The notes below the pieces were generated by a model. It searched no databases, was not told where the DNA came from, and saw only the letters and a program-made list of their open reading frames with translations. Of a stretch of 51,404 nt of DNA, positions 41,862-50,980 are shown piece by piece (positions within the stretch are counted from its first letter, which is position 1; the number at the start of each line of letters is the position of its first letter). This DNA comes from Micromonosporaceae bacterium (lineage in GTDB: Bacteria; Actinomycetota; Actinomycetes; Mycobacteriales; Micromonosporaceae). The position numbers were made by a program, and so were the translations under genes. The DNA lies in contig JAHRHA010000029.1 of NCBI GenBank assembly GCA_020027875.1, positions 1-51,404 on the forward strand, written 5' to 3'.

Positions 41862-42512
41862 ATGAGCCGGTGGATGGACGACGCAGTAGAAAAGTATCTG
41901 ACCGAGCTTGCCCAGATCGAGCACGACGACCCCGTGCTGGTCGAGATGGAGGCCCGGGCCGAGAAACACGGCTTCCCCATCGTCGGTCGCGCCACGGGGC
42001 GATACCTCGAGCTGGCCGCTCGCTCGATCGGCGCTCGTCGTGTGATGGAACTCGGGTCTGGGTACGGCTATTCGGCGTACTGGTTCGCACGCGCGGTCGG
42101 TCCGGACGGCCTGGTGGTCTGCACGGACGGGGACGCCAAGAACGCCACGCTCGCCGAGGATTACCTGCGCAAGGCGGGCAGCTGGGACCGAGTGCGCTAC
42201 CGGGTTGGTGACGCTCTCGAAGGACTCGCCGCGGAGACCGGCGACTTCGATGTCGTGTACTGCGATGTCGACAAGGACGGCTACCCGGAGTGCTGGCGCG
42301 TCGGGCGCGAACGCATCCGGGTCGGCGGGCTGTGGTTGTGTGACAACGTAATCTGGAGCGGTCACGTCGCGACTGGTGACGACCGTGAAGGCTTGCCAGG
42401 CTGGACAGCCGCGATCCGCGAACACAACCGGCTGGTCGCCGAGGACGACCGCTTCGTCGGCAGCATCGTGCCGATCCGGGATGGTGTGATGGCGGCTCTG
42501 CGGGTCAGCTGA
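41862..42512 (+). CDS. O-methyltransferase, family 3 type (SAM-dependent)
   Basis: The 216-residue enzyme fits the catechol-O-methyltransferase-like family: SAM-binding motif I VMELGSGYGYSAYWFARAV near residue 62, motif II acidic VVCTDGD near 86, and the metal-binding region VVYCDVDKDGYPECW near 130 with GGLWLCDNVIWSGHV near 152. Members methylate hydroxyls of small aromatic or polyketide-like compounds; the substrate is unknown. ATG 41862 has TACGGT at 6 nt. Its 3' end overlaps the remnant of a metallophosphoesterase gene on the other strand by 8 nt. Confidence 0.9.
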   Translation: MSRWMDDAVEKYLTELAQIEHDDPVLVEMEARAEKHGFPIVGRATGRYLELAARSIGARRVMELGSGYGYSAYWFARAVGPDGLVVCTDGDAKNATLAEDYLRKAGSWDRVRYRVGDALEGLAAETGDFDVVYCDVDKDGYPECWRVGRERIRVGGLWLCDNVIWSGHVATGDDREGLPGWTAAIREHNRLVAEDDRFVGSIVPIRDGVMAALRVS

Positions 42513-42805
42513 GCAGGTCGTCGAGATCGACAAGAGTGAGATTGCGGTCGAACGTGGTCCCGTCGCAGTCCAGACCCGCCACCGCGGCCGGCCCGTAACC
42601 AGCAATGGCAGCCCCGCGGCGCGCAGGTCCGCATCGAGGCGGCGCACGAACCTGCCGTCAAATGTGTAGCCGAAGTCTCCAACATGGACGATCACGTCGG
42701 CGCGACGCTCCGCCGCGTGCCGGATCGCCGCCACGGCCCACGGGCGTTCAAGTGCCAATCGCCGGCGAACCCGATCCGCGCCGGTGTCGCAAGCGGCTCG
42801 GTCAC
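42505..42805 (-). pseudogene. Remnant of a metallophosphoesterase gene
   Basis: Three pieces in different frames read as one eroded gene. From GTG 42805 the frame gives TEPLATPARIGFAGDWHLNA (the first metal motif, GDWH). One base seems lost near 42740, after which the frame WAVAAIRHAAERRADVIVHVGDFGYTF (second motif, GDFGY) follows to ADLRAAGLPLL near 42610. The expected GNHD motif and the following central part are absent, and a third frame resumes with VAGLDCDGTTFDRNLTLVDL to a TGA at 42505. The remnant is about 100 codons, whereas an intact enzyme of this kind needs the missing metal ligands. It is therefore non-functional. Confidence 0.72.
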
Positions 42806-42920
42806 GTCGTCGATGATCGGCTTGGCGGCGGTCACACCCCACTCAACCACACCATCTGCGCAGTGTGAGAAAAGCGTTCGACGCAAGGGCCGTGTGGGAC
42901 CGACCATCGAGTACGTGACC

Positions 42921-44051
42921 ATGACGCAGCAGCGCACGCGCGAGCGCGCGGTGAACACCGGCCCGGTGACTATCACCGAGCCGTCTGCTGGCCTGCCCAT
43001 GGCCCTGCAGTTCGACGACACCGACTCGCACGCCGACGTGCTCGACGCCCTCGTGCTGTCGGCCTTCCTCAAAGGCACCCAGCCGTGGGCGCACACCAAG
43101 CGGCTGGATCGCGTTCGCGACGACGCGACGCTGCTACCCCCCGGCGTCAGCCCCAGCCGGGTCGCGATCGGTGACGGTCAGGACGCCCGGCTCGCCGTCG
43201 GCGACGGGTGGACGCTGCGTTCGATCCGCTGGCGCAGCGGCGGCGCCCTGGTCAGTGTCACCGCGGTCTCCGACGAGCTGGCGCGTTCTGTGCTGGGTCT
43301 CGCCACCGATGGTGCGGCCGAGCCGCCCGCTGCCGAGGACGAGCGGGTCGAGATTGGCTTCTGGCACATGTCGGGGCACGGACCCCGCCGCCGTGCCCGG
43401 CCGATCGCCGCGTCCCCGTGGGCGGAGATCCGGCGCAACTACGCCCCGAACGCCGCGGACGCGATGGACCGACTCGTCGCCGTCGACGGACAGAACCTCA
43501 GCGGTCGCATGCTGCTCGTGCACGGCCCGCCGGGCACTGGTAAGACGACGGCCCTGCGTTCGCTCGCCCGGGAGTGGCGGGAGTGGTGCCAGCTCGACTT
43601 CATCCTGGACCCAGAGCGACTCTTCGCCGATCCGGGCTACCTCATCGAAGTCGTCATGGGCGGCTCCGACGACGAGAAGCCATGGCGGTTGCTGCTCCTT
43701 GAGGATTGCGACGAGCTGATCCGATCGGGCGCCAAGCAGACGACCGGGCAGGCGTTGTCCCGGCTGCTCAACCTCACCGACGGGCTGCTTGGTCAGGGAC
43801 GGCAGGTCCTGGTGGCAATCACCACGAACGAGGACGTCGCGCGCCTGCACCCCGCCGTCACGCGCCCGGGGCGTTGCCTGGCCCAGATCGAGGTCGGTTC
43901 ACTTCCGTACGCGGAGGCCGTCGCCTGGCTCGGCCGCCCCACCGGCGTTGGGGCCTCGGGCGCCACGCTCGCCCAGCTCCTCGCGCTGCGCGACGGCACC
44001 GGGCCGGTCGCCACACCCAAGCCCGAACCAGTGGGCGGCTTCTATCTATAA
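42921..44051 (+). CDS. AAA-type ATPase, actinobacterial (DUF5925-like N-terminus)
   Basis: The 376-residue protein has an N-terminal domain of about 170 residues (TGPVTITEPSAGLPMALQFD; DALVLSAFLKGTQPW; WTLRSIRWRSGGALVSVTA) typical of an actinobacterial group, followed by an AAA ATPase core. Walker A GPPGTGKTTALRSLAREW begins near residue 203, Walker B is LLLLEDCDELI near 257, sensor 1 is AITTNED near 300 and the arginine finger region is HPAVTRPGRC. It should be a chaperone-like or remodelling ATPase; the target is unknown. ATG 42921 is favoured (MTQQRTRERA), although GTG 42915 is in frame. No clear promoter was found. Confidence 0.83.
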   Translation: MTQQRTRERAVNTGPVTITEPSAGLPMALQFDDTDSHADVLDALVLSAFLKGTQPWAHTKRLDRVRDDATLLPPGVSPSRVAIGDGQDARLAVGDGWTLRSIRWRSGGALVSVTAVSDELARSVLGLATDGAAEPPAAEDERVEIGFWHMSGHGPRRRARPIAASPWAEIRRNYAPNAADAMDRLVAVDGQNLSGRMLLVHGPPGTGKTTALRSLAREWREWCQLDFILDPERLFADPGYLIEVVMGGSDDEKPWRLLLLEDCDELIRSGAKQTTGQALSRLLNLTDGLLGQGRQVLVAITTNEDVARLHPAVTRPGRCLAQIEVGSLPYAEAVAWLGRPTGVGASGATLAQLLALRDGTGPVATPKPEPVGGFYL

Positions 44052-44069
44052 GTGGCGCCGCCAGCGCTA

Positions 44070-44144
44070 CAAGATCGCCGTGATCATGAGCTGAGCGTCG
44101 TGAAATGGCGCCGATCATGACCTCCAGGTCATGATCGGCGCCAT
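44070..44144 (+). repeat. Dispersed repeat R2, copy B, overlapping the CocE gene end
   Basis: CAAGATCGCCGTGATCATG leads into a perfect inverted repeat with 19-bp arms (44105-44123 and 44126-44144) and a 2-nt centre, with core GATCATGACCT. It matches copy A (25933-26003). The stop codon (44115-44117) and the last nine residues of the CocE-type hydrolase lie inside it. Confidence 0.9.
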
Positions 44145-45788
44145 CAGGGCTGAGGGCCGGTCGGGGTCGTGGTAGACCTCGACCTCGACCGGCCGCAAGT
44201 CGACCGCGGTCGCGAGCGGGTCACCGGTACCGGTGTTGCGCGCGTACCTCGGGTGCGCCCCTCCACTGATCTGGAGGCGAAGCCGGTGGCCCGCTCGGAA
44301 CCGATGGGCCGCCGGCCACAGGTCGACGTGCACCGCCTGCGTCCCGTCCTCGTCGACCGCGAAGCGCCCTGGGACGACACGCACCAGCCCGTCGCAGACG
44401 TTGAGCGAACGCCCGGAAGGCTGGACGTCACAGAGGCGCACGAAGACATCGAAGTACGGGCGAGAGGCGCGCACATGCACCGTCGAGCTGACCGGGCCGA
44501 TCACCTCGAGATCGGCGTCGAGCGCCCTGGTCGTGTAGACGAGAACGTCGGGCCTCGCCTCCAGCTCCCGGTTGTCGCGCGGGCCGGACAGATTGGACAC
44601 GAGAAGCGGGCCGCCAACCGATGGAGTGGGGTCCGCTGGGTCGTACCGGTAACCGTCCGGAGTGGACCCTCGCGGCGCCGCCGGTGCGAGACCGCCACCC
44701 GCGTGCAGGAACCATGGCTGCGCCTCGCCGATCTGAGGCGGCCACTCGTCGTACTCCCGCCAGCCACCACCCGATTCGACGTATACCCGCACCGGACGCG
44801 CCCGAAGGCCGTCCTTCTCATCGCGCAGGTGGGCCCGCAGCCATCCAATGCTCTCCCGCAACGCCGCGGCCAGCAGCCCGTAGCTGCCGTGGGTCCACGG
44901 TCCGATCGTCAGGTACGGCTGAGAGCCCGCGGCTCGCAGGGCCGCGTAGTCGCGCAGTTGCCACGGGAGGAATATGTCGTGCCAGCCGCCGACCATGAGC
45001 ACCGGGGCCGTGACATCGGGGACGCGGCGGTCGTGCGCCAGCTCACCCCAGTACTCGTCGGCGGCTGGGTGGGACGGGCCGGCGAGCTCCAGCCAACGCC
45101 GGAAGAAGCCGACCTCCTCCCCGGTTGCGAGCCGGTCGGCCTCGCCGAGCGGGAGATGCGCCAACGCCTGGCGCAGGCGTGGCTGGCCACGCAGCAACTC
45201 GATGGTGTTCGCCAGCCACGGCCCACCCTGCGCCTGGAGCAGCGACGCCCACGCGAGCGTTGTGAACAGCGAGAAGGACTCCCCGGCGTAGGTCGGGTCG
45301 CGAAACTGCGATGCCGTGACGACGGTGGCCATGGCGGCGAGCTCCGGCACATCCGCGATGGCCCACTGGGTGTAGCCGACGTAGCTCGGTCCGAACGTGC
45401 CGAGCCGGCCAGTGAACCACGGCTGGCGACGCAGCCACTCCACCGTGTCCAGTCCGTCGTCGCGCTCGTGCCGCATGGGGTCGAAGACGCCGCTCGAGCC
45501 GGACGTCCCCCGGCAACTGGAGACGACCACGTGGAAGCCGCGCTCGGCCAGCACCCGCGCCGCGACCGCGTTGAGACCGCCGCGACCGTACGGGGTCCGT
45601 ACCAGCACTGTCGGTGCGTCGGGAAGTCGCGGCGCGTAGTGGTCCGTACGCAAGATGACGCCGTCGCGCGCCCGCACTCCGATCCCCCGACGGACCCGCA
45701 CGTCGCGGGTCAGCGGCGGCGGCAGACGCAGCGCGCGCGCCGCGGTGGCGCTGGTGAGTGTCGGGATCGACGCGGTCGCAGATGTCAC
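44115..45788 (-). CDS. CocE/NonD family hydrolase (X-Pro dipeptidyl-peptidase S15 type)
   Basis: The 557-residue protein is an alpha/beta hydrolase followed by a jelly-roll domain. The catalytic Ser lies in GTFGPSYVGYTQWA near residue 131, the Asp in MVGGWHDIF near 268 and the His in TIGPWTHGSYG near 299; the oxyanion Tyr may be that in VRTPYGRGG near 66. The C-terminal jelly-roll (VYTTRALDADLEVIGPVSS, then RLQISGGAHPRYARNTGTG) is typical. Related enzymes cleave esters or peptides (cocaine esterase, X-Pro peptidases). The start is GTG 45788, six bases after TACGGT, with no Shine-Dalgarno at proper spacing. The C-terminus (APIMTWRS) is supplied by repeat R2. The frame is open 20 codons further upstream. 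Confidence 0.9.
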   Translation of the reverse strand: MTSATASIPTLTSATAARALRLPPPLTRDVRVRRGIGVRARDGVILRTDHYAPRLPDAPTVLVRTPYGRGGLNAVAARVLAERGFHVVVSSCRGTSGSSGVFDPMRHERDDGLDTVEWLRRQPWFTGRLGTFGPSYVGYTQWAIADVPELAAMATVVTASQFRDPTYAGESFSLFTTLAWASLLQAQGGPWLANTIELLRGQPRLRQALAHLPLGEADRLATGEEVGFFRRWLELAGPSHPAADEYWGELAHDRRVPDVTAPVLMVGGWHDIFLPWQLRDYAALRAAGSQPYLTIGPWTHGSYGLLAAALRESIGWLRAHLRDEKDGLRARPVRVYVESGGGWREYDEWPPQIGEAQPWFLHAGGGLAPAAPRGSTPDGYRYDPADPTPSVGGPLLVSNLSGPRDNRELEARPDVLVYTTRALDADLEVIGPVSSTVHVRASRPYFDVFVRLCDVQPSGRSLNVCDGLVRVVPGRFAVDEDGTQAVHVDLWPAAHRFRAGHRLRLQISGGAHPRYARNTGTGDPLATAVDLRPVEVEVYHDPDRPSALMAPIMTWRS

Positions 45789-45791
45789 ACC

Positions 45792-45807
45792 TCGACCGTA
45801 CGGTCGA
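45792..45807. promoter_or_regulatory. 16-bp palindromic divergent promoter element
   Basis: TCGACCGTACGGTCGA is a perfect palindrome. On the minus strand its TACGGT (45795-45800) lies 6 nt before GTG 45788. On the plus strand the overlapping TACGGT (45799-45804) could serve the DinB gene with a leader of about 30 nt. The same symmetry could instead be a repressor operator. Confidence 0.5.
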
Positions 45808-45841
45808 CGGCGTGGGTTCACCGGATAAGAGGAGGTCCTCG

Positions 45842-46357
45842 ATGACATTCAAGAACCCGGTCGAGCGGGCCTGGCCGCCTTTCGTCGCCGCGGAACGCGC
45901 GGCTATCGCTGGCCAACTCGACTTCCACCGAGCCACCATCCTGATGAAGCTCGACGGTCTTGATGATGAGCAGGCTCGTCGGGTGATGGTGCCCTCCGGC
46001 CTGAGCCTGCTCGGCCTGCTCAAGCACTTGACCGAAACCGAACATGGCTGGTTCGCGAAGATCTTCGCGAGTCAGGACGAGCCGGACATCTACGCCACTG
46101 AGGACGACCCGAACGCCGAGTGGAGAGCCGGACCCGAGGACACGATCGAGGCGATCGCCGCCGACTACCAGCGGATCTGTCAACGTAGCCGGGAGATCGT
46201 CGCGGCCGCTCCGTCCTTGGACCAGGTCGTCCCGACCCCGTGGGGGGACGATATCGACCTGCGCGGGATCATGCTGCACATGGTCGAGGAGACGGCGCGC
46301 CACAACGGACACGCCGACATCCTTCGCGAACTCATCGACGGATCGACAGGCGCGTAA
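45842..46357 (+). CDS. DinB family (DUF664-like) protein
   Basis: The 171-residue four-helix protein has the three metal-binding histidines of the DinB/YfiT fold: LLKHLTETEHGWF near residue 60 and the C-terminal HMVEETARHNGHADILREL near 142. Such proteins are putative metal- and thiol-dependent transferases, related to bacillithiol or mycothiol enzymes; no substrate can be assigned. ATG 45842 follows AAGAGGAGG, a strong Shine-Dalgarno, unlike its divergent neighbour. Its predicted -10 overlaps that neighbour's in the palindrome upstream. Confidence 0.88.
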   Translation: MTFKNPVERAWPPFVAAERAAIAGQLDFHRATILMKLDGLDDEQARRVMVPSGLSLLGLLKHLTETEHGWFAKIFASQDEPDIYATEDDPNAEWRAGPEDTIEAIAADYQRICQRSREIVAAAPSLDQVVPTPWGDDIDLRGIMLHMVEETARHNGHADILRELIDGSTGA

Positions 46358-46366
46358 CGCAGGGCG

Positions 46367-47326
46367 TCAGTATGCCAGACATTCGCAATTAGTCATCAGC
46401 GCCTTGACGTTGTTGACGTAGCTCTGATTCGGGATAGACAGTGTGTCGTCGCTGCCGTCTGGGGTTCCCTTGAGGTCCTCCACGTTGCCCGGCCCGACGT
46501 TGTACGAGGCGACCACGACGTCCAACAGCCGCATCGTCGCACCGCCGTCGCCTACCGGGGCGGTCGCTGACAGGTCATACGCGCCGAAGTAGTACAGGCC
46601 GAAGTACATGATGAGCCACTCGATGTAGGCGGCGCCAATCGCCGTGTTGCCCTCGAGCGTGTTGATGTTGAAGTTCTCGCCGAAACGCAGGTTCACCTTG
46701 TCGCGGGTGTACGGCATGATCTGCATGGTCCCGATGCCACCGTCACAGGCAATGATCGTCGACTGCCAGCCACTCTCCTGCCATGCGACCGCCTTCATGA
46801 GGTTGGCGGGGACAGTGATGACCGGCAGCGGACCCTTGAGATCCGCCGGGGGGACGACGCCGACCCAGTACTGGCGCTGCGCCGCCGCGACAAGTGCCTG
46901 CTTCACGTCGGCGATCGGAGCCTTGGGGCCGGAGTACGTGGGCGTGCAGCCGGGGCTCGGCGTCGGTTTGGGATTCGGCGCCGGCGGGCGCTCCGCAGCC
47001 GGAGGTTTCTTGGTCGGGGTCGGCTTCGGGGTCGGCCTCCTCGTCGGGGTTGGCTTGGGCGTTGGCGACGGGCTCGCCGCCGGCGGGGTGGTCTCCATGG
47101 GAGATACCGTGGCGTCGCCGGTTGGGGCCGCGTTCTGCGACAGCGGCCGTCCCGACGCGGAGTCCGGGCGCAGCAGCGCCCACCCGACCGTGCCCAGTGC
47201 CAGGACGAGAACGAACGCGCCCGCTGCGGCGACCCAGTACGTTGCTTTGCCCCAGCCTCTGGTCGCGGGCCTTCTCGGTGGTCTGCCCGCGGGGGCGGCG
47301 CTCGCGGGCTGGCCATATATCGTCAT
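46367..47326 (-). CDS. Lytic transglycosylase (SLT) domain protein, membrane-anchored
   Basis: The 319-residue product has a short cytoplasmic N-terminus, one membrane helix (YWVAAAGAFVLVLALGTVGWAL near residue 30), a Pro/Thr/Lys-rich stalk (PTPKPTPTRRPTPKPTPTKK) and an extracellular transglycosylase domain from about residue 135. The catalytic Glu is in KAVAWQESGWQS near residue 185, followed by GIGTMQIMPYT and the late SYNVGPGNV motif. It should cleave peptidoglycan glycan strands during growth or septation. ATG 47326 has GGGGAGGA upstream; longer open frames lack similarity. Confidence 0.88.
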   Translation of the reverse strand: MTIYGQPASAAPAGRPPRRPATRGWGKATYWVAAAGAFVLVLALGTVGWALLRPDSASGRPLSQNAAPTGDATVSPMETTPPAASPSPTPKPTPTRRPTPKPTPTKKPPAAERPPAPNPKPTPSPGCTPTYSGPKAPIADVKQALVAAAQRQYWVGVVPPADLKGPLPVITVPANLMKAVAWQESGWQSTIIACDGGIGTMQIMPYTRDKVNLRFGENFNINTLEGNTAIGAAYIEWLIMYFGLYYFGAYDLSATAPVGDGGATMRLLDVVVASYNVGPGNVEDLKGTPDGSDDTLSIPNQSYVNNVKALMTNCECLAY

Positions 47327-47421
47327 GTTCGATCCTCCCCGTGTGACCGGATCGACCTTACCCGCACGACGCCGCGCACGCCTGCCGCACACTCCGACCC
47401 CGCGCGCAGTCGCGCCACGGC

Positions 47422-48822
47422 TCAGTGGCGCGCTGGCGATCCGGTCAAGACCTCCGCGGTCGCGGCGTCGGCGGCCCGGATCCGGTCCCTTGTCCGCCAC
47501 GCCACGGCGAATACGACCACCCAGAGCGCGCCGAGCAGGATCGATGCGAGGATCTCACTGGGCCAGTTCCAGCCGACATAGAGCCGGGCCGTGCTGACGA
47601 TTACGACCAGGCCGATCGCGACCATCCACGCGGCCACCTTGCCGCCCCACGGGAGGCGCTGTCGGGTCAGCAGCCAGGCGACCATGCCGAGGCTTGCGGT
47701 GACGAGCGTCACTTGGTTGGGGAAGGGTCCTGCCTCGCCGGCCTCTCCAGCCGCCGCCGGACGGACCCAGTCGGCGGCGACGGCGAGGATCACGAGCGGG
47801 ATGAAGGCACCCACGGTGCCGAGCACGCCGAGTAGGTCCGCCCGCCAGCGCCCGGGCCGGCTGTTGAGCACCAGACCCACGACTCCCGCCGCGACCACCA
47901 GAAACGACCCGCGCAGCACCGACAGCGTGGTGACCGCCGCGTCGGTGACGGCCGACGTCCGCTGGGTCGCGACCCACTCCACCACCAGCGGGTCCACCAG
48001 CGGGAAGCCACTGGTGCTGACCAACCTGTCGATGGCCCAGGTCAGGCCGATACCGAACGCGAGCAGGACGCCCACGCCGAGAAGGACGCTCGTGGCCACG
48101 GCGCCGCCGACACCCACCCTCGCGGTGAGCCGCCGAAACGCCGCGTCGTAAGCGCGGTCGAGCAACCGGAGCGGCCCCCACGCGCCGATGCGGTCGCCGA
48201 ACGCCTCGACCGGGTCAGGGTGGTTGCCTAGGTAGCGACCGAAAACGACCAGCGCCGCGATCACCAGCAAAAGCAGGAACAGAGCGCCGGTGGCCCGGCC
48301 GAAGAGTTCTGCCACTCGCGCGTACGAACTGCCGGCCAGGTAGCCGACCGCCACGGAGCCGGCGACCTGCACGGTGACCCCCAGCACGTCCCAAGCCAGG
48401 AACCTCGCGTAGGACACGCCCGACATCGCGGCGAGGCGGGGGGTCAGGGTCCGGGCGAACGCGACGAACCGGGCGAGGAACACCGCCCGGCCACCGTGTC
48501 GCTCCACGAATGCCGAGGCCCGGTTCCAGCGTTTGTCGCCGACCCACCGGCCGAGTCTTCCAGCCTTGAGGCGCGGTCCGACCCGCCGACCCTCGGCGTA
48601 GCCGACCGCGTCGCCGGCCAGCGCAGCGATGGTCATGACCACGATCGCGGGCAGTGGACGGAGTGTGCCGGCGTAGGCGAGAAATCCGATGAAGAGCAGC
48701 GTCACCTCGCCGGGCAGCACCAGCCCGATGATCAGCCCGGTCTCGGCGAAGACGAGCAGGGCGGCGACGACATAGACGGCAACCGGTGGCAGGTCGCCCA
48801 GCCTTGTGATCAGGTCATGCAC
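47422..48822 (-). CDS. DedA (VTT)-PAP2-like membrane fusion protein
   Basis: The 466-residue polytopic protein joins two domains. The first 200 residues are DedA/VTT type ([54 protein letters not shown]), a family linked to lipid-carrier recycling. From about residue 250 there are more helices in a PAP2-like arrangement, but the catalytic motifs are altered: the position of PSGH reads FPNQV, and SRxxxxxHxxxD reads [12 protein letters not shown]. Both catalytic histidines are missing, so phosphatase activity is doubtful. The start is GTG 48822 with GGAGGA 8 nt upstream. It is divergent from typA. Confidence 0.87.
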   Translation of the reverse strand: MHDLITRLGDLPPVAVYVVAALLVFAETGLIIGLVLPGEVTLLFIGFLAYAGTLRPLPAIVVMTIAALAGDAVGYAEGRRVGPRLKAGRLGRWVGDKRWNRASAFVERHGGRAVFLARFVAFARTLTPRLAAMSGVSYARFLAWDVLGVTVQVAGSVAVGYLAGSSYARVAELFGRATGALFLLLLVIAALVVFGRYLGNHPDPVEAFGDRIGAWGPLRLLDRAYDAAFRRLTARVGVGGAVATSVLLGVGVLLAFGIGLTWAIDRLVSTSGFPLVDPLVVEWVATQRTSAVTDAAVTTLSVLRGSFLVVAAGVVGLVLNSRPGRWRADLLGVLGTVGAFIPLVILAVAADWVRPAAAGEAGEAGPFPNQVTLVTASLGMVAWLLTRQRLPWGGKVAAWMVAIGLVVIVSTARLYVGWNWPSEILASILLGALWVVVFAVAWRTRDRIRAADAATAEVLTGSPARH

Positions 48823-48879
48823 GATCCGGTTCCTCCCACCCACAGATCATCGCACCTCGCGCCACCCCTCCCTCTCGCC

Positions 48880-48935
48880 GATCAAGGGCGTAGTCGCGTG
48901 AGTGGATCTCCAACCACGCGACTGCGCCCTAGATC
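48880..48935. repeat. Dispersed palindrome R1, copy 2
   Basis: Imperfect inverted repeat with 27-bp arms (48880-48906 and 48909-48935; 23 of 27 match) and a 2-nt centre. Reversed, its centre (TTGGAGATCCACTCACG) is the same as in copy 1 at 38628-38691. It lies in the divergent gap between the DedA-PAP2 gene and typA. Confidence 0.88.
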
Positions 48936-48996
48936 AACGACGACGATCGGTGGGGGCAAGCCACGTGGGAATCACGCGAACGGGAGAATGGAGTAC

Positions 48997-50880
48997 ATGC
49001 CCGACACAGCAAACCAGCTCCGCCGCGCCGACCTCCGAAATGTCGCGATCATCGCCCACGTCGATCACGGCAAGACGACCTTGGTCGACGGCATGCTCCG
49101 GCAGTCTGGCGCCTATCACGCGCGAGCGGAGATGGCCGACCGCGTCATGGACTCGATGGACCTCGAGCGGGAGAAGGGCATCACGATCCTCGCTAAGAAC
49201 ACCGCGGTCGGCTACCAGCCCACCACCGGCGAGCGCGTGACGATCAACATCATCGACACGCCGGGGCACGCCGACTTCGGCGGCGAAGTCGAGCGCGGGC
49301 TGACCATGGTCGATGGGGTGCTGCTACTGGTCGACGCGAGTGAGGGCCCGCTGCCGCAGACCCGGTTCGTGCTACGCAAGGCGCTCAAGGCCCGCCTCCC
49401 GATCATCCTCGTGATCAACAAGGTCGACCGGGCCGATGCGCGGATCAAGGAAGTCGTCGATGACACGTACGAGCTCTTCCTGGACCTGGACGCAGACGAC
49501 ACCCAGATCGACTTCCCGATCATCTACGCCTGCGCACGCGATGGGGTCGCGTCGTTGAAGCAGCCCGAGGACGGCTCGGTGCCCAGCGACTCAACATCGC
49601 TGGAGCCGCTGTTCCGGACCCTGCTCGACACGATCCCCGCACCCTCCTATATGGAGGGCGCGCCGCTGCAGGCGCACGTAACCAACCTGGACGCGTCGCC
49701 GTTCCTGGGCCGGATAGCGCTGTGCCGCGTGCGTCAGGGCACCATCCGCAAGGGACAGACGGTGGCCTGGTGCCGTTCGGACGATACGACGGAGCGGGTA
49801 CGAATCTCCGAGCTGCTGATGACGGAAGGGCTGGAACGCACGTCGGCCGAGTCCGCCGGTCCGGGCGACATCATCGCCGTCGCCGGCATCTCCCAGATCA
49901 TGATCGGCGATACGTTGGCCGACGCCGACGACCCTCGCCCGCTGCCCCGGATCACGGTGGACGAGCCGGCGATCTCGATGACCATCGGCACGAATACGTC
50001 CCCGCTGGCGGGGCGGGTGAAAGGTGCCAAGGTCACCGCTCGGCTGGTCAAGGACCGGCTGGACCGTGAGCTCGTCGGCAACGTGTCGCTGCGCGTGCTC
50101 CCGACCGAACGCCCGGACACGTGGGAGGTGCAGGGCCGCGGTGAGCTAGCCCTGGCGATCCTGGTCGAGCAGATGCGCCGCGAGGGCTACGAGCTGACCG
50201 TTGGCAAGCCACAGGTGGTGACCCGCGAGGTGAACGGCCGCGTCTGCGAACCGGTCGAGCGCCTCACGATCGACGCACCCGAGGAGTATCTCGGCGCGAT
50301 CACTCAACTGCTCGCCAGCCGCAAGGGCCGGATGGAACAGCTCGTCAACCACGGCACCGGTTGGATCCGGATGGAGTGGCTGGTTCCGGCACGCGCACTC
50401 ATCGGCTTCCGCACCGAGTTCATGACCGAAACCCGGGGTACGGGGATCCTGCACCACGTCTTCGAGTCGTACGAGCCCTGGTTCGGCGACCTCCGCACCC
50501 GCCCGACCGGCTCGCTCGTGGCGGATCGCGCCGGGGCGGCGACGTCGTTCGCGATGTTCAACCTGCAAGAGCGCGGTTCAATGTTCGTGGAGCCCACGAC
50601 CGAGGTGTACGAGGGAATGATCGTCGGCGAGAACTCCCGCTCCGACGACATGGACGTGAACATCACCAAGGAGAAGAAGCTGACCAACATGCGCTCCTCC
50701 ACGGGTGACGAGCTGGAACGGCTCATCCCGCCGCGCAGGCTCTCCCTCGAGCAGGCGCTGGAGTTCTGCCGCGAGGACGAATGCGTCGAGGTCACCCCGC
50801 AGGCGGTCAGGATTCGCAAGGTCATCCTGGACCAGACCCACCGGGGACGCGAGGCCGCCCGCCGCAAACACCAGACCTGA
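48997..50880 (+). CDS. typA: Translational GTPase TypA/BipA
   Basis: The 627-residue ribosome-associated GTPase has G1 [17 protein letters not shown] near residue 18, the switch region [18 protein letters not shown]3 [11 protein letters not shown] near 87 and G4 [11 protein letters not shown] near 140, followed by domain 2, EF-G-like domains and the TypA-specific C-terminus ([40 protein letters not shown]). It assists ribosome assembly and stress growth. ATG 48997 is chosen ([18 protein letters not shown]): GGGAG lies about 10 nt upstream, and GAGAAT lies 7 nt upstream as a possible leaderless box; ATG 48988 is in frame. The frame opens far upstream without similarity. Confidence 0.97.
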   Translation: MPDTANQLRRADLRNVAIIAHVDHGKTTLVDGMLRQSGAYHARAEMADRVMDSMDLEREKGITILAKNTAVGYQPTTGERVTINIIDTPGHADFGGEVERGLTMVDGVLLLVDASEGPLPQTRFVLRKALKARLPIILVINKVDRADARIKEVVDDTYELFLDLDADDTQIDFPIIYACARDGVASLKQPEDGSVPSDSTSLEPLFRTLLDTIPAPSYMEGAPLQAHVTNLDASPFLGRIALCRVRQGTIRKGQTVAWCRSDDTTERVRISELLMTEGLERTSAESAGPGDIIAVAGISQIMIGDTLADADDPRPLPRITVDEPAISMTIGTNTSPLAGRVKGAKVTARLVKDRLDRELVGNVSLRVLPTERPDTWEVQGRGELALAILVEQMRREGYELTVGKPQVVTREVNGRVCEPVERLTIDAPEEYLGAITQLLASRKGRMEQLVNHGTGWIRMEWLVPARALIGFRTEFMTETRGTGILHHVFESYEPWFGDLRTRPTGSLVADRAGAATSFAMFNLQERGSMFVEPTTEVYEGMIVGENSRSDDMDVNITKEKKLTNMRSSTGDELERLIPPRRLSLEQALEFCREDECVEVTPQAVRIRKVILDQTHRGREAARRKHQT

Positions 50881-50904
50881 TGCGCAGGTCAGGGTCTTGC
50901 TCAA

Positions 50905-50921
50905 TCGTCTACTGTAGACGA
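50905..50921. repeat. Small perfect inverted repeat 3' of typA
   Basis: TCGTCTAC-T-GTAGACGA has perfect 8-bp arms around one base. It may be an operator for the DUF222 gene or part of that element's boundary; no T-run follows, so termination is less likely. Confidence 0.45.
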
Positions 50922-50968
50922 GTGTAAAGAATCATGCTGTAGTTACTGGTGTCGTCGTGTCGATGCGA

Positions 50969-50974
50969 TAGACT
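50969..50974 (+). promoter_or_regulatory. Putative -10 box (TAGACT), leaderless DUF222 gene
   Basis: TAGACT lies 6 nt before ATG 50981. The preceding 40 nt are similar to those before the DUF222 copy at the left end, which indicates a shared promoter region. Confidence 0.45.
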
Positions 50975-50980
50975 TACAAC

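Noticed and set aside
41676..42842. 388-codon minus-strand frame read as one gene
   Set aside because: Only its first part matches a metallophosphoesterase; the rest is antisense to the O-methyltransferase. Recorded as a pseudogene fragment instead.
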